DNA of 15,787 nucleotides from Promethearchaeota archaeon. GTDB taxonomy: Archaea > Asgardarchaeota > Lokiarchaeia > Sigynarchaeales > SOKP01. The DNA is taken from positions 1 to 15,787 of the forward strand of contig DAOUUT010000051.1 in the NCBI GenBank assembly GCA_030668025.1. The letters are read 5' to 3'. Positions within the stretch are counted from its first letter, which is position 1, and the number at the start of each line of letters is the position of its first letter. Shown one piece after another: positions 6,369-12,585 of the stretch. The notes under the pieces are model-generated. The model saw only the letters and a list, made by a program, of their open reading frames with translations. It did not search any database and was not told where the DNA came from. Both the position numbers and the translations under genes were made by a program.

Positions 6369-6932
6369 ATGAAAACAATAATATTCCATGGTAGTCCCAG
6401 AAAAAATCAAAACTCAGACACTTTAGTTGATTATTTCATAAGAGGATTGAATAATAATGGAGATAAGGAAGTAAAACATTTTTACACCAACGAATTAAAT
6501 ATTAAACCATGTCAAGGATGTCTAACGTGCGCAACATCAGTAAATCATAGCTGTGCTATAAACGATGATATGGAAGAAATTTATTCTGCATATAAAAAAG
6601 CAAACACGATAGTTTTTGCCACTCCTATGTATTGGGGGTATATGACGGCTCAATTAAAAACAGTATTCGATAGAATGGAAGCCCTTGCTTGGGAAGATTT
6701 TGAAAACAAAACATTTGTAGTCATAATTACTTATCGTCATCACTGTGAATCAACAGTTGCATTTTTTGAACGGATAGCTCCATTTTTTAACATCAAATTA
6801 TTCATAATTACATGCTGTACCTATAATAAAGATGAACAAAAAGATATTCCAATTAATATGTGCCAAGATCGATTAGAAGAAGCCTATCAACTTGGAATTG
6901 ATATAAGTAATATAGAAAAAGAGAAGAATTGA
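6369..6932 (+). CDS. Iron-sulfur flavoprotein-like NAD(P)H-dependent FMN reductase
   Basis: A 187-residue flavodoxin-fold protein. The FMN phosphate loop is HGSPRKNQNSDTL (residues 7-19), and TPMYWGYMTAQLKTVFDRM (85-103) is the second FMN-binding segment typical of the NADPH-dependent FMN reductase family. Between them lies CQGCLTCATSVNHSC: Cys48, Cys51, Cys54 and Cys62, a CX2CX2CX7C motif. This is the compact cysteine motif of archaeal Isf proteins, which carry a 4Fe-4S cluster next to FMN and pass electrons, for example in oxygen or peroxide defence. Cys149, Cys150 and Cys165 are additional. Start ATG 6369 with a weak GAGAG upstream. Transcribed alone, divergent from the BAR-like gene. The redox partner is unknown. 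Confidence 0.85.
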   Translation: MKTIIFHGSPRKNQNSDTLVDYFIRGLNNNGDKEVKHFYTNELNIKPCQGCLTCATSVNHSCAINDDMEEIYSAYKKANTIVFATPMYWGYMTAQLKTVFDRMEALAWEDFENKTFVVIITYRHHCESTVAFFERIAPFFNIKLFIITCCTYNKDEQKDIPINMCQDRLEEAYQLGIDISNIEKEKN

Positions 6933-6990
6933 AATAGAAATTGGATAAATTGATTTAAGCTCCTGTTCATGAAAAACTGAACTATTGCCA

Positions 6991-7017
6991 TTGAAAAAAC
7001 AATTGGAATTTTTTCAA
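6991..7017. terminator. 9-bp inverted repeat after the flavoprotein gene
   Basis: TTGAAAAAA (6991-6999) and TTTTTTCAA (7009-7017) are perfectly inverted, with a nine-base loop, about 60 bases after the flavoprotein stop. The U-run within the stem could end transcription. The rest of 6933-7128 shows no gene. Confidence 0.35.
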
Positions 7018-7128
7018 CATTGGTATCATTTAGATCCTTATCAGATATTTAAGAAGATATTTAACTATAACAAAATCATTAAAAGTTTACAAGCATAAGC
7101 CTAAAGTAAAAAGATAATTTTAAAAATT

Positions 7129-8388
7129 ATGAAATTCAATTTTAGAATATTTTCAATCCATCTCATCATTTTTATCTTTTTATTATCTTCATTAAGCTAT
7201 ACGCTTGCGTTTTCGCGCGATTATACTAAAACTCTTCAACCGAAAGCTCAAGGACCAGATTATTGGCCGACATCATTATGGAAAACATCATCACCAGAAG
7301 ATCAAGGCATGGTTGCCCCAAAGCTACAGGAGATGGAAGCTCATATTGAGGATAACGATTTAAATTATTTTATTGATTCCATACTTGTTATTCGCAACGG
7401 ATATATTGTATATGAATCCTATCCATCTAATCGCTATGATGAGAACGATAGGCATCATATCTATTCTTGTACTAAAGTCTTCACCTCCGCTTTAATTGGT
7501 GTTGCTATTGAAGAAGGTTTGATTGGTAGCATTGATGATCTTGTTTTAGATTATTTCCCTGAGAAGACTTTTGATAACATGGATTCCCGAAAGCAATCCA
7601 TCACGATTAGACAACTTTTGACAATGACATCTGGAATAGAGTGGACGGATCAAATTGACTACTATAGAATGGCAGGAACTTCTGATTGGGTCCAATACAT
7701 TTTAAATCAACCCATGGAGCACCAACCTGGATCTGTTTGGAATTATAATACTGGGTGTTCCCATTTATTGTCAGCAATTCTCGATAGGTTAACCCCTAGT
7801 GGAACAAGTGATTATTTAGAAACTAAACTTTTTGATCCTTTAAACATCACGAATTATTTTTGGTCGGTTGATACTCAAGGAATTCCAATTGGAGGGACAT
7901 TATTGCATTTAACTCCACGAGATATGGCAAAATTTGGTTTCCTATATTTAAACAATGGATGTTGGAATGGCTCACAACTCGTTCCATCTGAATGGATAAA
8001 TGAATCTACTACCTCTTTCATGAATTTACAATTTGATCAAGAACACGGTTCGGGTTATGGATATCAGTGGTGGATTTATAACGGGGTTAACGCCTATGCT
8101 GCTCGAGGTTCTTACGAACAATATATAACTGTTATTCCAGATTTGAACATGGTCGTGATAGCTAACGGTAATTCCGATTTTCCGTTCATAAATCTATTAG
8201 TAGATTATATACTCCCCTCTGTTGGTTTTTATCCCATTAATTTTTTATTGTTAACTTTAATTTTTGTTGTTTCAATCTCTGTTTGTACGATCATAGCGTT
8301 TTTATACTTCCGCATTCGAAAAAAAACATCAATTCGAAAATTGAAGGAAAAATACCTAAATGATGTAAAACTAGATGAAGATAATTGA
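7129..8388 (+). CDS. Membrane-anchored serine hydrolase, class C beta-lactamase-like
   Basis: A 419-residue member of the beta-lactamase/6-aminohexanoate-hydrolase family (PF00144 type), acting outside the membrane. Residues 5-28 are a signal peptide or anchor. The SxxK motif is SCTK (Ser113, Lys116), the tyrosine motif is WNYNTG (Tyr206), and the C-terminal motif is ARGSYEQYITVIPDLNMVVI (325-344). SILVIRNGYIVYE, IRQLLTMTSGIEW and HLTPRDMAKFGFLYLNNG are family landmarks. A second hydrophobic segment (369-394) followed by RIRKKTSIRKLKEK places the C-terminus in the cytoplasm, so the domain is tethered at one or both ends. These proteins are esterases, amidases or D-amino peptidases; lactam resistance is not implied. 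The ATG is at 7129 and no strong ribosome site is seen. Confidence 0.88.
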   Translation: MKFNFRIFSIHLIIFIFLLSSLSYTLAFSRDYTKTLQPKAQGPDYWPTSLWKTSSPEDQGMVAPKLQEMEAHIEDNDLNYFIDSILVIRNGYIVYESYPSNRYDENDRHHIYSCTKVFTSALIGVAIEEGLIGSIDDLVLDYFPEKTFDNMDSRKQSITIRQLLTMTSGIEWTDQIDYYRMAGTSDWVQYILNQPMEHQPGSVWNYNTGCSHLLSAILDRLTPSGTSDYLETKLFDPLNITNYFWSVDTQGIPIGGTLLHLTPRDMAKFGFLYLNNGCWNGSQLVPSEWINESTTSFMNLQFDQEHGSGYGYQWWIYNGVNAYAARGSYEQYITVIPDLNMVVIANGNSDFPFINLLVDYILPSVGFYPINFLLLTLIFVVSISVCTIIAFLYFRIRKKTSIRKLKEKYLNDVKLDEDN

Positions 8389-8509
8389 ATATATTAAAAA
8401 AGACTAAAATATTTATGATAATACCCAGAGCGGATCCAAGAGCGATATTAGTTACAAACCAGCTTATCAGAAAAAGGACAATAATACCAATGACTCGCAC
8501 GAGTTCCAT
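8291..8509 (-). CDS. Possible small two-helix membrane protein
   Basis: From ATG 8507-8509 (a GTG at 8543-8545 is also possible) the minus strand encodes about 72 residues: MELVRVIGIIVLFLISWFVT, then NIALGSALGIIINILVFFNI, then a histidine-rich tail. Two clear hydrophobic helices with glycine spacing look like a genuine small membrane protein. Against it, the last 98 bases overlap the 3' end of the convergent hydrolase gene, and the extreme C-terminus looks like antisense sequence. I do not recognise a family. Confidence 0.35.
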   Translation of the reverse strand: MELVRVIGIIVLFLISWFVTNIALGSALGIIINILVFFNIFNYLHLVLHHLGIFPSIFELMFFFECGSIKTL

Positions 8510-8548
8510 ATTGCCAAATTTTCTAGCGATGTACAAAAAACTCACTAA

Positions 8549-8674
8549 AATGTTGAAAATAATAGAGGAAATAATGAAGATACAATTACTCTTAGAGTTA
8601 AAGTAGAAGAAAATAAGATACAGATCTATGATGACGGTAAGAAATTTAGAGTATATATCGTAAAAGGGGTATAA
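8549..8674 (+). pseudogene. Possible C-terminal coding remnant
   Basis: After a TAA at 8546-8548 the plus strand is open to TAA 8672-8674. It reads NEDTITLRVKVEENKIQIYD, then DGKKFRVYIVKGV. The alternating beta-strand pattern is typical of real protein, and no other frame here looks better. There is no convincing start codon and the frame is blocked upstream, so it may be the end of a gene lost by deletion or frameshift. The family is unknown. Confidence 0.25.
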
Positions 8675-8688
8675 TGGATTTTATATTT

Positions 8689-9084
8689 TTATAAGTTTAA
8701 TAAGTCCATTTTTTCTTTAATGGTTTTAAACTGATTCGACTCAATTCGAAACTTCATATCATCCCATATTTTTCTATAATAATAGAAATATTCTGAAATA
8801 CTTAGTTCATCACCAAAAAGAACTTGATAATGTTCTATTACCTCAATTTGAATGAATAAGGGTAATAACTCGAATATTTTTATATCATACTTTTCATTAA
8901 AATTTCCCATAAGCTTTTTCCAAATAGCGAAATTTGAATCCTTTTCTTTGTTTTGTGTAATAATAGCAATATCAATATCAGATCTACCAGAAATATAATA
9001 TTTAGAAAGATAACTCCCATAAATTACAACTTGGTATTGATGTAAGTCCTCTAATTCCTTTTGAATCTCTTTAATCTTATCCAT
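8689..9084 (-). CDS. mntA: MNT-type nucleotidyltransferase antitoxin (MntA) of a HEPN/MNT pair
   Basis: A 131-residue protein from ATG 9082-9084; a TTG three codons earlier at 9091-9093 also exists. The nucleotidyltransferase signature YGSYLSKYYISGRSDIDIAI has Gly-Ser followed by Asp-x-Asp, and IKIFELLPLFIQIE follows with a further Asp/Glu for metal binding. In HepT/MntA systems this enzyme transfers AMP to a tyrosine beside the HEPN active site and so silences the toxin. It is the second gene of its pair: its start overlaps the HEPN stop by 8 bases, so the two are translated together. The C-terminal region (about 95-131) is longer than in the minimal MNT protein at 11889. Function is inferred from family and gene context. 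Confidence 0.8.
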   Translation of the reverse strand: MDKIKEIQKELEDLHQYQVVIYGSYLSKYYISGRSDIDIAIITQNKEKDSNFAIWKKLMGNFNEKYDIKIFELLPLFIQIEVIEHYQVLFGDELSISEYFYYYRKIWDDMKFRIESNQFKTIKEKMDLLNL

Positions 9085-9481
9085 GTTTTTCAATAATTAT
9101 TCTCTCCGCATTTTGCACAAATTTCTTAATGATATTTACGAAGTGTTCTTTTTCATTAACTATGCTCTCTTCTTCAATCTTGTTATATCTATGAACCAAT
9201 GCGTTTCTCAAACCATTCAAACGACGAAGACCTTTCATTAAATCTTTTTCGAAAAGATTTTGTTTTTCTAATTCATCAATGTTTGAATAATCATCTTTAA
9301 CTGTTATTCCCGTATCTTTACACAACATAGCGATTACATCCATTGCAGCGTCTACCGAGACTTGTAATCTGTAGAACAATGCGTCGATATAGAAAACATT
9401 CTCTTCGATATTTTCAGGTAAAATAGAAATTTTATCAATAATGAATTCTAATTTTCTCGTATATTGTTCCTTGCGATTCAT
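9077..9481 (-). CDS. hepT: HEPN-domain ribonuclease toxin (HepT-like, DUF86)
   Basis: A 134-residue helical protein from ATG 9479-9481; TTG 9488-9490 is an alternative. The catalytic motif RNALVHRY fits R-x4-H-x-Y exactly (Arg92, His97, Tyr99 counted from ATG). This is the RNase motif of HepT toxins, which cut RNA when not modified. The tyrosine is the residue AMPylated by MntA in the characterised Shewanella pair. The preceding helices (KLEFIIDKIS, FYRLQVSVDAAMDVIAMLC) follow the DUF86 pattern. It is the first gene of the operon, with mntA overlapping its end; a TATA-like box at 9531-9546 lies 50-65 bases upstream. All key residues are present, so the toxin looks functional. Confidence 0.82.
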   Translation of the reverse strand: MNRKEQYTRKLEFIIDKISILPENIEENVFYIDALFYRLQVSVDAAMDVIAMLCKDTGITVKDDYSNIDELEKQNLFEKDLMKGLRRLNGLRNALVHRYNKIEEESIVNEKEHFVNIIKKFVQNAERIIIEKHG

Positions 9482-9530
9482 GTGAGTCAAACCAAAAAAT
9501 AAGTATCCTATAATTAAAGATAATCTATCC

Positions 9531-9546
9531 CATATTTAAATATAAA
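9531..9546 (-). promoter_or_regulatory. TATA-like box of the hepT-mntA operon
   Basis: Minus strand TTTATATTTAAATATG, 50-65 bases before the hepT ATG. Confidence 0.4.
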
Positions 9547-9744
9547 CTTTAAGATTTATTTACTCCAATCTTCTATATTTTCTAATTGGGATCCCCCCAT
9601 TAACTTGCTTCTTATATTTTAAGAATTCTTCTCTAAATTACTATTCCTGACCTCAAAGATTTTTAAATTTCCGTAATCTAAGAATCTTAATATAATACTG
9701 TAATTTTACTTTGATTTAATGTGATCTAATTCTTAAGTAATACT

Positions 9745-9756
9745 AAAATATAAAAG
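9745..9756 (+). promoter_or_regulatory. TATA box of trmO
   Basis: AAAATATAAAAG, 46-57 bases before the ATG, consistent with an archaeal promoter and a leader of about 25 bases. Confidence 0.5.
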
Positions 9757-9801
9757 AGTATGAAATTTTTTTTATAATTAATTACATTAAAATTTCTTAA
9801 T

Positions 9802-10401
9802 ATGACAGTTTTTAGTATATCACCAATTGGAATAGTAAAGAGTAAAGCCGATAAAGAAGTCTTAAAATACTCGGATGAGGATATAAAATTAGATCTTGAT
9901 GTAGCATTAAATCAAGGGAGCGATTTGATAAAATCTACGATTATAATAAATGAAGATTATGCTGATTGCTTGAATGGAATTGAAGATTTCTCTCACCTTA
10001 TTATTCTTTTCTGGACGCATAAGGTTCCAGATAAAGCACGTCAAATTAAAAAAGTTCATCCTGCAGGAATTAAGAAAATTCCAATGAAAGGAATATTTGC
10101 TACGAGATCTCCGGTAAGACCTAATCCAATTTGTAAAACGACAGTCAAATTGATAGAAAAAAAGGGAAACACGCTGTTAGTCGAGGGATTAGACGCAATA
10201 GATAATACACCCGTATTAGATATAAAACCTCACATACCTTTTTATGATTCCCCTACAAATATTAAATTAGCAAATTGGATGTATGATTTAATGGAGGAAT
10301 TAAAGAGATTAACTGAAAAGTCAGATTTAGATAAAAATACTAACCCATATTCTATTAATATTCGGGCTCATCCATGTATCAGCCCCGATCAACAAAATTA
10401 A
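9802..10401 (+). CDS. trmO: tRNA (m6t6A37) methyltransferase TrmO/TsaA family
   Basis: A 199-residue member of the TrmO (YaeB/TsaA, UPF0066) family. It uses S-adenosylmethionine to methylate the N6 of threonylcarbamoyl-adenosine 37 in tRNAs that read ACY codons. It starts SISPIGIVKSK, the usual N-terminal strand. It contains DFSHLIILFWTHK, the central signature GIFATRSPVRPNPI (97-110) and the second signature LDIKPHIPFYDS (139-150). Bacterial TrmO carries an extra C-terminal domain; this one ends after a short tail (about 160-199), as in archaeal homologues. The archaeal substrate has been less studied than the bacterial one. ATG 9802 lies behind a good TATA box. It is a single gene ending in a T-rich terminator. 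Confidence 0.88.
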   Translation: MTVFSISPIGIVKSKADKEVLKYSDEDIKLDLDVALNQGSDLIKSTIIINEDYADCLNGIEDFSHLIILFWTHKVPDKARQIKKVHPAGIKKIPMKGIFATRSPVRPNPICKTTVKLIEKKGNTLLVEGLDAIDNTPVLDIKPHIPFYDSPTNIKLANWMYDLMEELKRLTEKSDLDKNTNPYSINIRAHPCISPDQQN

Positions 10402-10444
10402 TATTAATATACTCTTCATTAATAATGACTTTGAAATTCTATTC

Positions 10445-10452
10445 TTTTTTTT
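10445..10452 (+). terminator. T-run terminator after trmO
   Basis: Eight consecutive T (10445-10452) about 45 bases after the trmO stop, the form expected for archaeal intrinsic termination. It also lies just before the end of the convergent membrane-protein gene. Confidence 0.4.
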
Positions 10453-10476
10453 GTCCCTTCTAATCAAAATCCGTTG

Positions 10477-11361
10477 CTATTCTTTTATGTTCTTTCTAAA
10501 TCTGCTTGTGACTAAACAGATGTAGACCATCCATGATATCAAGCTGATGTGGAGGATATCGTTCTCGGAGAACCAAACACCTTGCTCCCAAAGGATATTG
10601 GTGATATCCAGCATGAAATACAGGAAATATAATCCTATTATAAGGGTCAGAGCTATCCAGATAATTACGAGCGAACGGTTAATACGCATCTTAAGGTGAA
10701 TATATCTCCGAATGTTGATAATTAATAAGAACAGGATAGTAGGGGCTAAAAACAAAAGCATCAGTTCAAAGGATATCATAAATTGAACCGGGATTATCGT
10801 TCCGATTACCACGATTATAGTATATACTATGAAATTCGCAGGTGCATACCCCGCCATTATTTTACTCCAGTTATCTCTCTCACCCAAATTTGCTTGAGCC
10901 ATCAACATTGCGTTCACGCTTCCTACTGAGAGTATGAGGTAAATAATTTCCCACAGGCTGGTCCAAATGCAAAATACTCTGCCAGCACATTTGATCTCGT
11001 AACTGAATGCTTGATAACTGGTTCCTGCGAAAATTGCCCCCACCCCCCATAATAACAATGCTATCCCCCACCAAGATATAAATTTCTGATTCTTTCTGAT
11101 TCTTATTAGATATGCCCCGATTGCTATAGTTATAAAACCAAGTAAGTAGACAAAAAAAGTGGAGCTGGGCTGAACCAGTATTATTTTTAATGAAAAGAAA
11201 TAAAGTTCTATGCAAGGTTGACTTGCGCACCACTCTGCAGGTGTAATTGCTGGAAAGAAAAGAATTTTATCAAGCTGATTACAACATATTAAAACAATTA
11301 GAACTAATAAAAAAATGAAAATAATAATATATCCCATGCTTTTCTTCGAGTTTAACTTCAT
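10477..11361 (-). CDS. Uncharacterised polytopic membrane protein (about 8 helices)
   Basis: A 294-residue protein from ATG 11359-11361; GTG 11371-11373 would add four residues, and AAAGGC lies directly before that GTG. Hydrophobic segments are seen (numbered from the GTG) at about 14-31, 72-91, 101-118, 137-160, 176-196, 199-220, 234-254 and 273-290. The first loop has Cys49 and Cys54, possibly a disulfide on the outside. Between helices three and four are AGTSYQAFSYEIKCAGRVFC and Trp137/Trp141, which look functional. The last helix begins ENDILHISLISW. The Ser/Tyr/His placement recalls the CREST hydrolases (ceramidase, PAQR), but the full motif is not there and I do not assign it. A TATA-like GTTTATAT lies at 11392-11399 on the complementary strand. 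It stands alone. Confidence 0.75.
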   Translation of the reverse strand: MKLNSKKSMGYIIIFIFLLVLIVLICCNQLDKILFFPAITPAEWCASQPCIELYFFSLKIILVQPSSTFFVYLLGFITIAIGAYLIRIRKNQKFISWWGIALLLWGVGAIFAGTSYQAFSYEIKCAGRVFCIWTSLWEIIYLILSVGSVNAMLMAQANLGERDNWSKIMAGYAPANFIVYTIIVVIGTIIPVQFMISFELMLLFLAPTILFLLIINIRRYIHLKMRINRSLVIIWIALTLIIGLYFLYFMLDITNILWEQGVWFSENDILHISLISWMVYICLVTSRFRKNIKE

Positions 11362-11492
11362 CAAAATTTTCACGCCTTTGTAATTGATTATAGTTTATAT
11401 CTGAAGGTTTATAATATTTTCTGAATACTTAGAAAACCAGGTTAAATTAGCATAAAAAAATTCATGATGATTTCGACACGAAAAACGAAGAA

Positions 11493-11723
11493 GTGGGTTT
11501 ATGTAATTGCTGTAAAAATAAATGCATAGGGTGTGGAGTTTGCGTGGAAAAATGTCCGATTGAAGCAATTTTTTTAATAGATGGCAAGGCTCATGACGAT
11601 GAGAATAAATGTATTGGTTGTGGAGTCTGCGTTCACCATTGCCCCGAGGGAGCGAGGCGCATTGAAAGGACTCCACTTAGAAGAGTGTTTATCCCCACTC
11701 CAAAATTGGATGGAATTAACTAA
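11493..11723 (+). CDS. Two-cluster ferredoxin, probably a shrunken remnant of a larger Fe-S protein
   Basis: 76 residues from GTG 11493, carrying two canonical 4Fe-4S motifs: CIGCGVCVEKCP (Cys11, 14, 17, 21) and CIGCGVCVHHCP (Cys40, 43, 46, 50). Just before them is GLCNCCKN. In a known archaeal/bacterial family of about 260-300 residues, a 'CNCC.CC' motif is separated from the ferredoxin domain by 50 or more residues; here they are nearly fused. The frame is open further upstream to TAG 11448-11450 and reads HKKIHDDFDTKNEEV, without an ATG and with no Shine-Dalgarno at the GTG. The protein ends ERTPLRRVFIPTPKLDG, as larger members do. It is either a small electron carrier or the remains of the larger protein after 5' and internal deletion. 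Confidence 0.65.
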   Translation: MGLCNCCKNKCIGCGVCVEKCPIEAIFLIDGKAHDDENKCIGCGVCVHHCPEGARRIERTPLRRVFIPTPKLDGIN

Positions 11724-11725
11724 AG

Positions 11726-11742
11726 CAGTTTTTTACTGTTTT
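11726..11742 (+). terminator. Short hairpin with T-tail after the ferredoxin
   Basis: CAGT (11726-11729), five T, ACTG (11735-11738), then four T, directly after the stop at 11721-11723. The stem is short, but position and T-run fit a terminator. Confidence 0.35.
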
Positions 11743-11888
11743 AAATAGTTTTAAATTCTTTAAGGCTACGGGTTCATATTATAAATTGGTGAAGATTTAA
11801 AGCTAATGTGTAAATAAGTTTTTTAAGCTTAGTTAAGATAATACTAAGTAAAGATAATCTAAACTTTAGAATAATTTAATAAACAAAC

Positions 11889-12176
11889 ATGTTGTCTCAA
11901 ATTGAAAAGTATAAAAAAATCATTTTGGAAATATTAAAAGAGCATGATGTTAAAAGAGCCTCCTTATTTGGCTCTATTGTAAGAGAAGAGATGACTGATG
12001 GGAGCGATATAGATATATTAATAGAATTTAAAGGAACTAAAAGCTTATTAGATTTAGCAAGGTTAAAAATAGAACTTGAAGAAGCATTAAAGTGTAATGT
12101 AGATGTACTAACCTATAATTCCCTGCATCCTCTATTAAAAGACCAAATTTTAGCTGAAGAAGTTGAGATTTTATGA
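11889..12176 (+). CDS. mntA: Minimal nucleotidyltransferase (MNT) antitoxin of a second HEPN/MNT pair
   Basis: A 95-residue minimal nucleotidyltransferase. FGSIVREEMTDGSDIDILIE fits GS-x10-D-x-D exactly (Gly28, Ser29, Asp40, Asp42), and CNVDVLTY supplies the third aspartate (Asp72). The family neutralises a HEPN RNase partner by nucleotidylation or by binding. Its last bases overlap the next gene as ATGA (12173-12176), a coupled start/stop typical of these operons. Here the MNT gene comes first, the reverse of the pair at 8689-9481. The sequence is also only distantly similar, so the two modules were probably acquired independently. The ATG is at 11889, with no clear Shine-Dalgarno. Confidence 0.85.
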   Translation: MLSQIEKYKKIILEILKEHDVKRASLFGSIVREEMTDGSDIDILIEFKGTKSLLDLARLKIELEEALKCNVDVLTYNSLHPLLKDQILAEEVEIL

Positions 12177-12466
12177 GAAAGAATGTAAAAATCTTTTTAG
12201 AACACATTCTAGATGCTATAAATTTAATTGAAGAGTATATTAATGATAAGAAGAAATCAGATTTTATAGAATCTAAGCAATTGCAAGACTCTGTAATTAG
12301 AAGGATTGAAATTATAGGGGAAGCTATAAAAAATATTCCTGGTGATTTTAAAAGTACTCATGAAAATATCCCTTGGAAAGAAATTACAGGAATGAGAGAT
12401 ATTTTAATTCATCAATACTTTGGGGTGGATTTAGAACTCACATGGGAAGTTATTAAAACTGATTAA
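12173..12466 (+). CDS. hepT: HEPN (DUF86) toxin-like protein, truncated by an in-frame TAA
   Basis: The 97 residues carry the HEPN motif GMRDILIHQYF, with Arg75, His80 and Tyr82 (R-x4-H-x-Y), and the DUF86 landmarks RRIEIIGEAIKNIP and WKEITGM. The frame stops at TAA 12464-12466, right after WEVIKTD. Family members normally continue 'LP.LK..I' there, and reading on after the TAA gives exactly that: PKLKKQIISIKKELR up to a second TAA at 12512-12514. A single change from TTA (Leu) to TAA would explain it and removes the last helix of about 16 residues. The catalytic motif is retained, so activity is possible but stability or antitoxin binding may be altered. The start overlaps mntA by four bases. 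Confidence 0.8.
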   Translation: MRKNVKIFLEHILDAINLIEEYINDKKKSDFIESKQLQDSVIRRIEIIGEAIKNIPGDFKSTHENIPWKEITGMRDILIHQYFGVDLELTWEVIKTD

Positions 12467-12514
12467 CCAAAGTTGAAAAAGCAGATTATTTCTATAAAAA
12501 AAGAATTGAGATAA
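12467..12514 (+). pseudogene. In-frame C-terminal tail of the truncated HEPN gene
   Basis: Fifteen codons (PKLKKQIISIKKELR) and a stop continue the HEPN frame after the premature TAA. They match the expected last helix of DUF86 proteins. It would be translated only by readthrough or in strains without the mutation. Confidence 0.55.
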
Positions 12515-12585
12515 TTTTCCTTGAAGCCTTCCAATTTCCGAATCAAAGGAATATTTTTTAAATAATAACTATTTCTTTTTATTGA

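Larger units (their letters stand above)
9482..9801. other. Divergent intergenic region between hepT and trmO
   Basis: These 320 bases hold two outward promoters (TATA boxes at 9531-9546 minus and 9745-9756 plus) and otherwise AT-rich sequence. A short C-run (GGGATCCCCCC, about 9587-9597) stands out but forms no convincing hairpin. No ORF or RNA gene was recognised. Confidence 0.5.

Noticed and set aside
8385..8606. 73-codon plus-strand ORF after the serine hydrolase
   Set aside because: It starts with TTG overlapping the hydrolase stop, its translation is basic and unstructured, and the opposite strand has a much more protein-like reading.
11395..11676. 93-codon minus-strand ORF across the ferredoxin
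   Set aside because: It mirrors the cysteine-rich ferredoxin codons (many His and Ser) and shows no family features.
11765..11800. tRNA-like GGGTTCATATT after the ferredoxin
   Set aside because: No acceptor stem or anticodon arm can be built around it.
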